This document shows positions 34,109-47,140 of a DNA stretch of 64,000 bases, piece by piece; the stretch's first letter is position 1; every line of letters begins with the position of its first letter. The DNA is from Saccoglossus kowalevskii (lineage: Eukaryota > Hemichordata > Enteropneusta > Harrimaniidae): positions 1 through 64,000 of the forward strand of contig NW_003117744.1 of assembly GCF_000003605.2 (NCBI RefSeq), written 5' to 3'. The notes beneath the pieces were generated by a model that worked only from the letters and a program-made list of their open reading frames with translations, was not told the origin of the DNA and ran no database searches. The position numbers and the translations under genes are program-made.

Positions 34109-34931
34109 GTCGATTGATGGTATGGCGGTATCTGATGGAAAACAGTAAATTCTGTCGTTTATAAAAGGGGGTCGGCCAATCAGCTTGATCTCGCACATGT
34201 CATTTTTTGAACCAATCAGAAATCCCCGTCGAAGTGATAAAGTCGTCCAAACACGAAAATAGTTGTCACATTTTCACTTGTAGGCGGCGTGATTGAAGTT
34301 CTACGTTATTGTTTCCACTAAACTTTGTTGTGAAGCGAGTTTTTTAATTGCGACGCCTATTTGTTACCAGATACAACCGCGAAACGGAGACACTTTAGTA
34401 CGTCCCGGCAAATTAACAATACATATTCTGAGAGCTTTGCATAATGTAGTAATACATGCATTTGATTATTGCAATTTCTAGTTCATTACTTGCTCAGTTT
34501 CGCATTGCCAAACTCTTATTTGCAACACATATGTATTAACATATATTTACTCGACAAAAAGATGGAGTTTTGTTGAGAACCGGAGATTAACATTACATAT
34601 TCTGAATGCTTTAAATAATTATGTAATACTTGTAATTAATCATTTGAAATTAGCTGCTATTACATAATCTGCTTCTACATGTTCTTTTACTTAACTGAAT
34701 TATTCCAACGTGATGTGCGTCGAATGTTGGCGTTCTTTATTCTGTTTTATGCATTATGACATTGACCCGAATTGGTTGAAATCGTTCTGATTTGCAAATA
34801 AGTGTGATATGACAGTTGTACATAGCATTACGTGCAATAATCGCAGTGATGGGATGGACAATGTACGGTAGTTCTCTTTTTGGAGTATGTGCTGGCCCTG
34901 AGAAGGGCCGTTTTGTATGAGTGTCGTAGCA

Positions 34932-35192
34932 CTATTGCTGACGACGATTTTGCCTTTTCTGGATAATTTTTAAAATCACCCAAGGAGCATAATCTACAGG
35001 ATAATTGCCTTCTCCAAGAATTGAGATGACCTCTTCGACAGGTAATAACTGTACGACGGATCGTGCCCAAGACGAGAATGCTCGTGTCCATGGCTGCGGC
35101 GGTCACCTTGTCGAAAGAGGGCTGGATAAATACGCATAGTAGCATGCTATACGGGAGTCAAACATGATATGGCAGTTGTTATTCGGATCCAT
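34932..35192 (-). pseudogene. g31: array gene, type A, stop at codon 30
   Basis: R30 is TGA, ending the product after STR (29 residues); length otherwise complete. Stem-loop 34894-34909. Confidence 0.65.
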
Positions 35193-36015
35193 GTCGATTG
35201 ATGGTGTGGCGGTATCTGATGGAAAACTGTAAATTCTGTCGTTTATAAAAGGGGGTCGGCCAATCAGCTTGATCTCGCACATGTCACTTTTTGAACCAAT
35301 CAGAAATCCCCGTCGAAGTGACAAAGTCGTCCAGACGCGAAAATAGTTGTCACATTTTCACTTGTAGGCGGCGTGATTGAAGTTCTACGTTATTGTTTCC
35401 ACTAAACTTTGTTGTGAAGCGGGTTTTTTAATTGCGACGCCTATTTGTTACCAGATACAACCGCGAAAAGGTGACGCTTTAGTACGTCCCGGCAAATTAA
35501 CAATACATATTCTGAGAGCTTTGCATAATGTAGTAATACATGCATTTGATTATTGCAATTTCTAGTTCATTACTTGCTCAGTTTCGCATTGCCAAACTCT
35601 TATTCGCAACACATATGTATTAACATATATTTACTCGACAAAAAGATGGCGTTTTGTTGAGAACCGGAGATTAACATTACATATTCTGAAAACTTTAAAT
35701 AATTATGTAATACTTGTAATTAATCATTTGAAATTAGCTGCTATTACATAATCTGCTTCTACATGTTCTTTTACTTAACTGAATTTTTCCAATTTGATGT
35801 GCGTCGAATGTCGGCGCTCTTTATTCTGTTTTATGCATTATGACATTGACCTGAATTGGTTGAAATCGCTCTGATTTGCAAATTAATATGATATGGCAGT
35901 TGTTCATAGCATTACGTGCAATAATCTGAGTGATGGGATGGACAATGTACGGTAGTTCGACTTTTGGAGTATGTGCTGGCCCTGAGAAGGGCCGTTTTGT
36001 ATGAGTGTCGTAGCA

Positions 36016-36276
36016 CTATTGCTGACGACGATTTTGCCTTTTCTGGATAATTTTTAAAATCACCCAAGGAGCATAATCTACAGGATAATTGCCTTCTCGA
36101 AGAATTGAGATGACCTCTTCGACAAGTAATAACTGTACGATGGATCGTGCCCAAGACGAAAATGCTCGTGTCCATGGCTGCGGTGGTCTCCTTGTCAAAA
36201 GAGGGCTGGATAAATACGCATAGTAGCATGCTATACGGGAGTCAAACATGGTATGGCAGTTGTTATTTGGATCCAT
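36016..36276 (-). CDS. g32: array gene, type A (LLTRR/R60 group), intact
   Basis: 86 residues, T9, LLTRR, L51, R60. Stem-loop 35978-35993; HDE variant AAAAGTCGAA. Confidence 0.6.
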   Translation of the reverse strand: MDPNNNCHTMFDSRIACYYAYLSSPLLTRRPPQPWTRAFSSWARSIVQLLLVEEVISILREGNYPVDYAPWVILKIIQKRQNRRQQ

Positions 36277-37099
36277 GTCGATTGATGGTATGGTGGTATC
36301 TGATGGAAAACAGTAAATTCTGTCGTTTATAAAAGGGGGTCGGCCAATCAGCTTGATCTCGCACATGTCACTTTTTGAACCAATCAGAAATCCCCGTCGA
36401 AGTGACAAAGTCGTCCAGACGCGAAAATAGTTGTCACATTTTCACTTGTAGGCGGCGTGATTGAAGTTCTACGTTATTGTTTCCTCTAAACTTTGTTGTG
36501 AAGCGGGTTTTTTAATTGCGACGCCTATTTGTTACCAGATACAACCGCGAAACGGTGACACTTTAGTACTTCCCGGCAAATTAACAATACATATTCTGAG
36601 AGCTTTGCATAATGTAGTAATACATGCATTTGATTATTGCAATTTCTAGTTCATTACTTGCTCAGTTTCGCATTGCCAAACTCTTATTCGCAACACATAT
36701 GTATTAACATATATTTACTCGACAAAAAGATGGCGTTTTGTTGAGAACCGGAGATTAACATTACATATTCTGAAAGCTTTAAATAATTATGTAATACTTG
36801 TAATTAATCATTTGAAATTAGCTGCTATTACATAATCTGCTTCTACATGTTCTTTTACTTAACTGAATTTTTCCAATTTGATGTGCGTCGAATGTTGGCG
36901 CTCTTTATTCTGTTTTATGCATTATGACATTGACCTGAATTGGTTGAAATCGCTCTGATTTGCAAATTAATATGATATGGCAGTTGTTCATAGCATTACG
37001 TGCAATAATCTGAGTGATGGGATGGACAATGTACGGTAGTTCTCCTTTTGGAGTATGTGCTGGCCCTGAGAAGGGCCGTTTTGTATGAGTGTCGTAGCA

Positions 37100-37360
37100 C
37101 TATTGCTGACGACGATTTTGCCTTTTCTGGATAATTTTTAAAATCACCCAAGGAGCATAATCTACAGGATAATTGCCTTCTCCAAGAATTGAGATGACCT
37201 CTTCGACAGGTAAAAACTGTACGACGGATCGTGCCCAAGACGAGAATGCTCGTGTCCATGGCTGCGGTGGTCTCCTTGTCCAAAGAGGGCTGGATAAATA
37301 CGCATTGTAGCATGCTATACGGGAGTCAAACATGATATGGCAGTTATTATTTGGATCCAT
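37100..37360 (-). CDS. g33: array gene, type A, intact
   Basis: 86 residues, N19 (CYNAYL), W27, V46 and F49. The unit upstream is rearranged (joint about 37530). Stem-loop 37062-37077. Confidence 0.6.
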   Translation of the reverse strand: MDPNNNCHIMFDSRIACYNAYLSSPLWTRRPPQPWTRAFSSWARSVVQFLPVEEVISILGEGNYPVDYAPWVILKIIQKRQNRRQQ

Positions 37361-37530
37361 GTGGATTGATGGTATGGCGGTATCTGATGGAAAACAGTAA
37401 ATTATGTCGTTTATAAAAGGGGGTCGGCCAATCAGCTTGATCTCGCACATGTCACTTTTTGAGTCAATCAGAAATCCCCGTCGAAGTGACAAAGTCGTCC
37501 AAACACGAAAATAGTTGTCTCATTTTCTGC

Positions 37531-37737
37531 AGCATAATATTCAGGATAATTGCCTTCTCCAAGAATTGAGATGACCTCTTCGACAGGTAATAACTGTACG
37601 ATGGATCGTGCCCAAGACGAGAATGCTCGTGTCCATGGCTGCGGTGGTCTCTTTGTCGAAAGAGGGCTGGATAACTACGCATAGTAGCATGCTATACGGG
37701 AGTCAAACATGATATGGCAGTTGTTATTTGGATCCAT
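37531..37737 (-). pseudogene. g34: array gene, 3'-truncated, stop at codon 21
   Basis: Same joint and codon-21 stop (TAG) as g25 and g40; no stem-loop. Confidence 0.65.
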
Positions 37738-37947
37738 GTCGATTGATGGTATAGCGGTATCTGATTGAAAACAGTAAATTCTGTCGTTTATAAAAGGGGG
37801 TCAGCCAATCAGCTTGATCTCGCACATGTCACTTTTTGAACCAATCAGAAATCCCCGTCGAAGTGACAAAGTCGTCCAAACACGAAAATAGTTGTCACAT
37901 TTTCACTTGTAGGCGCCGTGATTGAAGTTCTACGTTATTGTTTCCAC

Positions 37948-38186
37948 AGTTGTTATGTCAGTTGTTACTTGGATCCATGTCGATTGATGGTATGGCGGTA
38001 TCTGATGGAAATCAGTAAATTCTGTCGTTTATAAAAGGGGTCGGCCAATCAGCTAGATCTCGCACATGTCACTTTTTGAACCAATCAGAAATCCCTCGTC
38101 GAGAGACAAAGTCGTCCAAACACGAAATAGTTGTCACATTTTCACTTGTAGGCGGCGTGATTGAAGTTCTACGTTATTGTTTCCAC
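37948..38186 (-). promoter_or_regulatory. promoter module upstream of g34
   Basis: 239-bp extra module with small indels; TATA and CCAAT kept. Confidence 0.7.
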
Positions 38187-38799
38187 TAAACTTTGTTGTG
38201 AAGCGAGTTTTTTAAATGCGACGCCTATTTGTTACCAGATACAACCGCGAAACGGTGACACTTTTGTACGTCCCGGCAAATTAACAATACATATTCTGAG
38301 AGCTTTGCATAATGTAGTAATACATGCATTTGATTATTGCAATTTCTAGTTCATTACTTGCTCAGTTTCGCATTGCCAAACTCTTATTCGCAACACATAT
38401 GTATTAATATATATTTACTCGACAAACAGTTGGCGTTTTGTTGAGAACCGGAGATTAACATTACATATTCTGAAAGCTTTAAATAATTATGTAATACTTG
38501 TAATTAATCATTTGAAATTAGCTGCTATTACATAATCTGCTTCTACATGTTCTTTTACTTAACTGAATTATTCCAATGTGATGTGCGTCGAATGTTGGCG
38601 CTCTTTATTCTGTTTTATGCATTATGACATTGACCTGAATTGGTTGAAATCGTTCTGATTTGCAAATTAATATGATATGACAGTTGTACATTGCATTACG
38701 TGCAATAATCGCAGTGATGGGATGGACAATGTACGGTAGTTCTTTTTTTGGAGTATGTGCTGGCCCTCAGAAGGGCCGTTTTGTATGAGTGTCGTAGCA

Positions 38800-39060
38800 C
38801 TATTGCTGACGACGATTTTGCCTTTTCTGGATAATTTTTAAAATCACACAAGGAGCATAATCTACAGGATAATTGCCTTCTTCAAGAATTGAGATGACCT
38901 CTTCGACAGGTAATAACTGTACGATGGATCGTGCCCAAGACGAGAATGCTCGGGTCCATGGCTGCGGTGGTCTCCTTGTCGAAAAAGGGCTGAATAAATA
39001 CGCATAGTAGCATGCTATACGGGAGTCCAACATGCTAGGGCAGTTGTTATTTGGATACAT
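38800..39060 (-). CDS. g35: array gene, type B, intact
   Basis: 86 residues, starts MYPNNNCPSML; F23, F26, E60, C71. Type-B promoter without TATAAA or TCAGAT, backed by two extra modules. Stem-loop 38762-38777, loop TCTG. Confidence 0.55.
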   Translation of the reverse strand: MYPNNNCPSMLDSRIACYYAYLFSPFSTRRPPQPWTRAFSSWARSIVQLLPVEEVISILEEGNYPVDYAPCVILKIIQKRQNRRQQ

Positions 39061-39272
39061 GTCGATTGATAGTATGGCGGTATTATATGGAAAAATGTAA
39101 AGGGCTGTCGTTTTTAAAAAGGCGTTCGGCCAATCAGCATGATCTCGCACATGTCACTTTTCGAACCAATCGGAAATCCCCGTCGAAGCGACAAAGTCGT
39201 CCAAACACGAAAATGGTTGTCACATTTTCACTTGTAGGCGGCGTGATTGAAGTTCTACGTTATTGTTTCCAC

Positions 39273-39514
39273 AGTTGTTATGGCAGTTGTTACTTGGATC
39301 CATGTTGATTTATGGCATGGCGGTATCTGATGGAAAACAGTAAATTCTGTCGTTTATAAAAGGGGGGTCGGCCAATCAGCTTGATCTCGCACATGTCACT
39401 TTTTGAACCAATCAGAAATCTCCGTCGAAGTGACAAAGTCGTCCAAACACGAAAATGGTTGTCACATTTTCACTTGTAGGCGGCGTGATTGAACTTCTAC
39501 GTTATTGTTTCCAC
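39273..39514 (-). promoter_or_regulatory. promoter module 1 upstream of g35
   Basis: 242-bp extra module with intact TATA and initiator. Confidence 0.75.
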
Positions 39515-39739
39515 AGTTGTTATGGCAGTTGTTACTTGGATCCATGTTGATTTATGGCATGGCGGTATCTGATGGAAAACAGTAAATTCTGTCGTTTATA
39601 AAAGGGGGTCGGCCAATCAGCTTGATCTCGCACATGTCACTTTTTGAACCAATCAGAAATCCCCGTCGAAGTGACAAAGTCGTCCAAACACGAAAATAGT
39701 TGTCACATTTTCACTTGTAGGCGGCGTGATTGTTTCCAC
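39515..39739 (-). promoter_or_regulatory. promoter module 2 upstream of g35, 16 bp short
   Basis: 225 bp, with the same 16-bp deletion next to the spacer as the module at 5948. Confidence 0.75.
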
Positions 39740-40352
39740 TAAACTTTATTGTGAAGCGAGTTTTTTAATTGCGACGCCTATTTGTTACCAGATACAACCG
39801 CGAAAAGGTGACGCTTTAGTACGTCCCGGCAAATTAACAATACATATTCTGAGAGCTTTGCATAATGTAGTAATACATGCATTTGATTATTGCAATTTCT
39901 AGTTCATTACTTGCTCAGTTTCGCATTGCCAAACTCTTATTCGCAACACATATGTATTAACATATATTTACTCGACAAAAAGATGGCGTTTTGTTGAGAA
40001 CCGGAGATTAACATTACATATTCTGAAAGCTTTAAATAATTATGTAATACTTGTAATTAATCATTTGAAATTAGCTGCTATTACATAATCTGCTTCCACA
40101 TGTTCTTTTACTTAACTGAATTATTCCAATGTGATGTGCGTCGAATGTTGGCGCTCTTTATTCTGTTTTATGCATTATGACATTGACCTGAATTGGTTGA
40201 AATCGTTCTGATTTGCAAATAAGTATGATATGACAGTTGTACATTGCATTACGTGCAATAATCGCAGTGATGGGATGGACAATGTACGGTAGTTCTTTTT
40301 TTGGAGTATGTGCTGGCCCTCAGAAGGGCCGTTTTGTATGAGTGTCGTAGCA

Positions 40353-40611
40353 CTATTGCTGACGACGATTTTGCCTTTTCTGGATAATTTTTAAAATCAC
40401 ACAAGGAGCATAATCTACAGGATAATTGCCTTCTTCAAGAAGTGAGATGACCTCTTCGACAGGTAATAACTGTACGATGGATCGTGCCCAAGACGAGAAT
40501 GCTCGGGTCCATGGCTGCGGTGGTCTCCTTGTCGAAAAAGGGCTGATAATACGCATAGTAGCATGCTATACGGGAGTCCAACATGCTAGGGCAGTTGTTA
40601 TTTGGATACAT
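40353..40611 (-). pseudogene. g36: array gene, type B, frameshifted
   Basis: Two bases are missing near codon 21-22 (around 40547). Type-B promoter with two extra modules behind it. Stem-loop 40315-40330. Confidence 0.65.
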
Positions 40612-40823
40612 GTCGATTAATAGTATGGCGGTATTATATGGAAAAATGTAAAGGGCTGTCGTTTTTAAAAAGGCGTTCGGCCAATCAGCATGATCTCGCA
40701 CATGTCACTTTTCGAACCAATCGGAAATCCCCGTCGAAGTGACAAAGTCGTCCAAACACGAAAATGGTTGTCACATTTTCACTTGTAGGCGGCGTGATTG
40801 AAGTTCTACGTTATTGTTTCCAC

Positions 40824-41064
40824 AGTTGTTATGGCAGTTGTTACTTGGATCCATGTTGATTTGTGGCATGGCGGTATCTGATGGAAAACAGTAAATTCTG
40901 TCGTTTATAAAAGGGGGTCGGCCAATCAGCTTGACCTCGCACATGTCACTTTTTGAACCAATCAGAAATCCCCGTCGAAGTGACAAAGTCGTCCAAACAC
41001 GAAAATAGTTGTCACATTTTCACTTGTAGGCGGCGTGATTGAAGTTCAACGTTATTGTTTCCAC
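40824..41064 (-). promoter_or_regulatory. promoter module 1 upstream of g36
   Basis: 241-bp extra module, core elements intact. Confidence 0.75.
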
Positions 41065-41305
41065 AGTTGTTATGGCAGTTATTACTTGGATCCATGTTGA
41101 TTTATGGCATGGCGGTATCTGATGGAAAACAGTAAATTCTGTCGTTTATAAAAGGGGTTCGGCCAATCAGCTTGATCTCGCACATGTCACTTTTTGAACC
41201 AATCAGAAATCCCCGTCGAAGTGATAAAGTCGTCCAAACACGAAAATAGTTGTCACATTTTCACTTGTAGGCGGCGTGATTGAAGTTCTACGTTATTGTT
41301 TCCAC
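41065..41305 (-). promoter_or_regulatory. promoter module 2 upstream of g36
   Basis: 241-bp extra module, core elements intact. Confidence 0.75.
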
Positions 41306-41917
41306 TAAACTTTGTTGTGAAGCGAGTTTTTTAATTGCGACGCCTATTTGTTACCAGATACAGCCGCGAAAAGGTGACGCTTTAGTACGTCCCGGCAAAT
41401 TAACAATACATATTCTGAGAGCTTTGCATAATGTAGTAATACATGCATTTGATTATTGCAATTTCTAGTTCATTACTTGCTCAGTTTCGCATTGCCAAAC
41501 TCTTATTCGCAACACATATGTATTAACATATATTTACTCGACAAATATTTGGCGTTTTGTTGAGAACCGGAGATTAACATTACATATTCTGAAAGCTTTA
41601 AATAATTATGTAATACTTTTAATTATTCATTTGAAATTAGCTGCTATTACATAATCTGCTTCTACATGTTCTTTTACTTAACTGAATTATTCCATTTGAT
41701 GTGCGTCGAATGTTGGCGCTCTTTATTCTGTTTTATGCATTATGACATTGACCCGAATTGGTTGAAATCGTTCTGATTTGCAAATAAGTATGATATGACA
41801 GTTGTACATAGCATTACGTGCAATAATCAGAGTGATGGGATGGACAATGTACGGTAGTTCTCTTTTTGGAGTATGTGCTGGCCCTGAGAAGGGCCGTTTT
41901 GTATGAGTGTCGTAGCA

Positions 41918-42178
41918 CTATTGCTGACGACGATTTTGCCTTTTCTGGATAATTTTTACAATCACCCAAGGAGCATAATCTACAGGATAATTGCCTTCTC
42001 CAAGAATTGAGATGACCTCTTCGACAGTTAATAACTGTACGACGGATCGTGCCCAAGACGAGAATGCTCGTGTCCATGGCTGCGGTGGTCTCCTTGTCGA
42101 AAGAGGGCTGGATAAATACGCATAATAGCATGCTATACGGGAGTCAAACATGATATGGCAGTTGTTATTTGGATCCAT
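41918..42178 (-). CDS. g37: array gene, type-A body behind type-B promoter
   Basis: 86 residues, V46, T51 (LLTVEEV) and V74 (VIVKII). TATAAA and initiator are of the altered type B and no extra module follows. Near-identical to g45, 8,695 bp away. Stem-loop 41880-41895. Confidence 0.57.
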   Translation of the reverse strand: MDPNNNCHIMFDSRIACYYAYLSSPLSTRRPPQPWTRAFSSWARSVVQLLTVEEVISILGEGNYPVDYAPWVIVKIIQKRQNRRQQ

Positions 42179-43009
42179 GTCGATTGATGGTATGGCGGTA
42201 TCATATGGAAAAATGTAAACGGCTGTCGTTTTTAAAAAGGCGTTCGGCCAATCAGCATGATCTCGCACATGTCACTTTTCGAACCAATCGGAAATCCCCG
42301 TCGAAGTGACAAAGTCGTCCAAACACGAAAATAGTTGTCACATTTTCACTTGAAGGCGGCGCGATTGAAGTTCTACGTTATTGTTTCCACTAAACTTTAT
42401 TGTGAAGCGAGTTTTTTAATTGCGACGCCTATTTGTTACCAGATACAACCGCGAAAAGGTGACGCTTTAGTACGTCCTGGCAAATTAACAATACATATTC
42501 TGAGAGCTTTGCATAATGTAGTAATACATGCATTTGATTATTGCAATTTCTAGTTCATTACTTGCTCAGTTTCGCATTGCCAAACCCTTATTCGCAACAC
42601 ATATGTATTAACATATATTTACTCAACAAAAAGATGGCGTTTTGTTGAGAACCGGAGATTAACATTACATATTCTGAAAGCTTTAAATAATTATGTAATA
42701 CTTGTAATTAAGCATTTGAAATTAGCTGCTATTACATAATCTGCTTCCACATGTTCTTTTACTTACGAGTAACTGAATTATTCCAATGTGATGTGCGTCG
42801 AATGTTGGCGCTCTTTATTCTGTTTTATGCATTATGACATTGACCTCCATTGGTTGAAATCGTTCTGATTTGCAAATTAATATGATATTGCAGTTGTTCA
42901 TAGCATTACGTGCAATAATCTGAGTGATGGGATGGACAATGTACGGTAGTTCTCCTTTTGGAGTATGTGCTGGCCCTGAGAAGGGCCGTTTTGTATGAGT
43001 GTCGTAGCA

Positions 43010-43270
43010 CTATTGCTGACGATGATTTTGCCTTTTCTGGATAATATTTAAAATCACCCAAGGAGCATAATCTACAGGATAATTGCCTTCTCCAAGAATT
43101 GAGATGACCTCTTCGACAGGTAATAACTGTACGATGGATCGTGCCCAAGACGAGAATGCTCGTGTCCATGGCTGCGGTGGTCTCTTTGTCGAAAGAGGGC
43201 TGGATAAATACGCATAGTAGCATGCTATACGGGAGTCAAACATGTTATGGCAGTTGTTACTTGGATCCAT
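43010..43270 (-). CDS. g38: array gene, type A, promoter from an S module
   Basis: 86 residues, begins MDPSNNCHNMF, K29, N75, H83. The 5' end is that of a promoter module (gttgatttatggc leader), joined near codon 8-9 to a normal body; the frame stays open. Stem-loop 42972-42987. Confidence 0.58.
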   Translation of the reverse strand: MDPSNNCHNMFDSRIACYYAYLSSPLSTKRPPQPWTRAFSSWARSIVQLLPVEEVISILGEGNYPVDYAPWVILNIIQKRQNHRQQ

Positions 43271-44093
43271 GTTGATTTATGGCATGGCGGTATCTGATGG
43301 AAAACAGTAAATTCTGTCGTTTATAAAAGTGGGTCGGCCAATCAGCTTGATCTCGCACATGTCACTTTTTGAACCAATCATAAATTCCCGTCGAAGTGAC
43401 AAACTCATCCAAACACGAAAATAGTTGTCACATTTTCACTTGTAGGCGGCGTGATTGAAGTTTTACGTTATTGTTTCCACTAAACTTTATTGTGAAGCGA
43501 GTTTTTTAATTGCGACGCCTATTTGTTACCAGATACAACCGCGAAAAGGTGACGCTTTAGTACGTCCCGGCAAATTAACAATACATATTCTGAGAGCTTT
43601 GCATAATGTAGTAATACATGCATTTGATTATTGCAATTTCTAGTTCATTACTTGCTCAGTTTCGCATTGCCAAACTCTTATTCGCAACACATATGTATTA
43701 ACATATATTTACTCGACAAAAAGATGGCGTTTTGTTGAAAACCGGAGATTAACATTACATATTCTGAAAGCTTTAAATAATTATGTAATACTTGTAATTA
43801 ATCATTTGAAATTAGCTGCTATTACATAATCTGCTTCTACATGTTCTTTTACTTAACTGAATTATTCCAATTTGATGTGCGTCGAATGTTGGCGCTCTTT
43901 ATTCTGTTTTATGCATTATGACATTGACCCGAATTGGTTGAAATCGTTCTGATTTGCAAATTAGTATGATATGACAGTTGAACATAGCATTACGTGCAAT
44001 AATCTGAGTGATGGGATGGACAATATACGGTAGTTCTCTTTTTGGAGTATGTGCTGGCCCTGAGAAGGGCCGTTTTGTATGAGTGTCGTAGCA

Positions 44094-44354
44094 CTATTGC
44101 TGACGACGATTTTGCCTTTTCTGGATAATTTTTAAAATCACCCAAGGAGCACAATCTACAGGATAATTGCCTTCTCCAAGAATTGAGATGACCTCTTCGA
44201 CAGGTAATAACTGTACGATGGATCGTGCCCAAGACGAGAATGCTCGTGACCATGGCTGCGGTGGTCTCCTTGTCGAAAGAGGGCTGGATAATTACGCATA
44301 GTAGCATGCTATACGGGAGTCAAACATGATATGGCAGTTGTTATTTGGATCCAT
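44094..44354 (-). pseudogene. g39: array gene with stop at codon 21
   Basis: TAA at codon 21; full length otherwise. TCAGAT kept but TATAAA lost. Stem-loop 44056-44071. Confidence 0.65.
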
Positions 44355-44530
44355 GTCGATTGATGGTATGGCGGTATCTGATGAAAAATGTAAACGACTG
44401 TCGTTTTTAAAAGGGCGTCAGCCAATCAGCATGATCTCGCATATGTCACTTTTTGAACCAATCGGAAATCCCCGACGAAGTGACAAAGTCGTCCAAACAC
44501 GAAAATAGTTGTCACAGTTTCTACAGTATA

Positions 44531-44731
44531 ATATTCAGGATAATTGCCTTCTCCAAGAATTGAGATGACCTCTTCGACAGGTAATAACTGTACGATGGAT
44601 CGTGCCCAAGACGAGAATGCTCGTGTCCATGGCTGCGGTGGTCTCTTTGTCGAAAGAGGGCTGGATAACTACGCATAGTAGCATGCTATACGGGAGTCAA
44701 ACATGATATGGCAGTTGTTATTTGGATCCAT
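44531..44731 (-). pseudogene. g40: array gene, 3'-truncated, stop at codon 21
   Basis: Same joint as g25/g34 (near 44520), TAG at codon 21, no stem-loop. Confidence 0.65.
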
Positions 44732-44940
44732 GTCGATTGATGGCATGGCGGTATCTGATTGAAAACAGTAAATTCTGTCGTTTTAAAAGGGGGTCAGCCA
44801 ATCAGCTTGATCTCGCACATTTCACTTTTTGAACCAATCAGAAATCCCCGTCGAAGTGACAAAGTCCTCCAAACACGAAAATAGTTGTCACATTTTCACT
44901 TGTAGGCGGCGTGATTGAAGTTCTACGTTATTGTTTCCAC

Positions 44941-45181
44941 AGTTGTTATGGCAGTTGTTACTTGGATCCATGTTGATTTATGGCATGGCGGTATCTGATG
45001 GAAAACAGTAAATTCTGTCGTTTATAAAAGGGGGTCGGCCAATCAGCTTGATCTCGCACATGTCACTTTTTGAACCAATCAGAAATCCCCGTCGAAGTGA
45101 TAAAGTCGTCCAAACACGAAAATAGTTGTCACATTTTCACTTGTAGGCGGCGTGATTGAAGTACTACGTTATTGTTTCCAC
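44941..45181 (-). promoter_or_regulatory. promoter module upstream of g40
   Basis: 241-bp extra module, core elements intact. Confidence 0.75.
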
Positions 45182-45794
45182 TAAACTTTGTTGTGAAGCG
45201 AGTTTTTTAATTGCGACGCCTATTTGTTACCAGATACAGCCGCGAAAAGGTGACGCTTTAGTACGTCCCGGCAAATTAACAATACATATTCTGAGAGCTT
45301 TGCATAATGTAGTAATACATGCATTTGATTATTGCAATTTCTAGTTCATTACTTGCTCAGTTTCGCATTGCCAAACTCTTATTCGCAACACATATGTATT
45401 AACATATATTTACTTGACAAAAAGTTGGCGTTTTGTTGAGAACCGGAGATTAACATTACATATTCTGAAAGCTTTAAATAATTATGTAATACTTGTAATT
45501 AATCATTTGAAATTAGCTGCTATTACATAATCTGCTTCCACGTGTTCTTTTACTTAACTGAATTATTCCAATTTGATGTGCGTCGAATGTTGGCGCTCTT
45601 TATTCTGTTTTATGCATTATGACATTGACCCGAATTGGTTGAAATCGTTCTGATTTGCAAATAAGTTAGATATGACAGTTGTACATAGCATTACGTGCAA
45701 TAATCGCAGTGATGGGATGGACAATGTACGGTAGTTCTCTTTTTGGAGTATGTGCTGGCCCTGAGAAGGGCCGTTTTGTATGAGTGTCGTAGCA

Positions 45795-46056
45795 CTATTG
45801 CTGAAGACGATTTTGCCTTTTCTGGATAATTTTTAAAATCACACAAGGAGCATAATCTACAGGATAATTGCCTTCTTCAAGAATTGAGATGACCTCTTCG
45901 ACAGGTAATAACTGTACGATGGATCGTTCCCAAGACGAGAATGCTCGTGTCCATGGCTGCGGTGGTCTCCTTGTCGAAAAAGGACTGAATAAATACGGAT
46001 AGTAGCATGCTATACGGGAGTCCAACATGATTATGGCAGTTGTTACTTGGATCCAT
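45795..46056 (-). pseudogene. g41: array gene, type B body joined to S-module promoter out of frame
   Basis: The start at 46056 belongs to a promoter module; the joint to the type-B body near codon 9 adds one base and shifts the frame. From M10 (46028) the body is open for 77 codons (P20, E43, L84). Stem-loop 45757-45772. Confidence 0.6.
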
Positions 46057-46879
46057 GTTGATTTGTGGCATGGCGGTATCTGATGGAAAACAGTAAATTC
46101 TGTCGTTTATAAAAGGGGGTCGGCCAATCAGCTTGACCTCGCACATGTCACTTTTTGAACCAATCAGAAATCCCCGTCGAAGTGACAAAGTCGTCCAAAC
46201 ACGAAAATAGTTGTCACATTTTCACTTGTAGGCGGCGTGATTGAAGTTCTACGTTATTGTTTCCACTAAACTTTATTGCGAAGCGAGTTTTTTAATTGCG
46301 ACGCCTATTTGTTACCAGATACAACCGCGAAAAGGTGACGCTTTAGTACGTCCCGGCAAATTAACAATACATATTCTGAGAGCTTTGCATAATGTAGTAA
46401 TACATGCATTTGATTATTGCAATTTCTAGTTCATTACTTGCTCAGTTTCGCATTGCCAAACTCTTATTCACAACACATATGTATTAGCATATATTTACTA
46501 GACAAAAAGATGGCATTTTGTAGAGAACCGGAGATTAACATTACATATTCTGAAAGCTTTAAATAATTATGTAATACTTGTAATTAATCAGTTGAAATTA
46601 GCTGCTATTACATAATCTGCTTTTACATGTTCTTTTACTTAACTGAATTATTCCAATGTGATGTGCGTCGAATGTTGGCGCTCTTTATTCTGTTTTATGC
46701 ATTATGACATTGACCTGAATTGGTTGAAATCGTTCTGATTTGCAAACTAATATGATATGGCAGTTGTTCATAGCATTACGTGCAATAATCTGACTGATGG
46801 GATGGACAATGTACGGTAGTTCTCCTTTTGGAGTATGTGCTGGCCCTGAGAAGGGCCGTTTTGTATGAGTGTCGTAGCA

Positions 46880-47140
46880 CTATTGCTGACGACGATTTTG
46901 CCTTTTCTGGATAATTTTTAAAATCACCCAAGGAGCATAATCTACAGGATAATTGCCTTCTCTAAGAATTGAGATGACCTCTTCGACAGGTAATAACTGT
47001 ACGATGGATCGTGCCCAAGACGAAAATGCTCGTGTCCATGGCTGCGGTGGTCTCCTTGTCAAAAGAGGGCTGGATAAATACGCATAGTAGCATGCTATAC
47101 GGGAGTCAAACATGATATGGCAGTTGTTATTTGGATCCAT
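46880..47140 (-). CDS. g42: array gene, type A (LLTRR/R60 group), intact
   Basis: 86 residues, LLTRR, R60. Stem-loop 46842-46857. Confidence 0.6.
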   Translation of the reverse strand: MDPNNNCHIMFDSRIACYYAYLSSPLLTRRPPQPWTRAFSSWARSIVQLLPVEEVISILREGNYPVDYAPWVILKIIQKRQNRRQQ

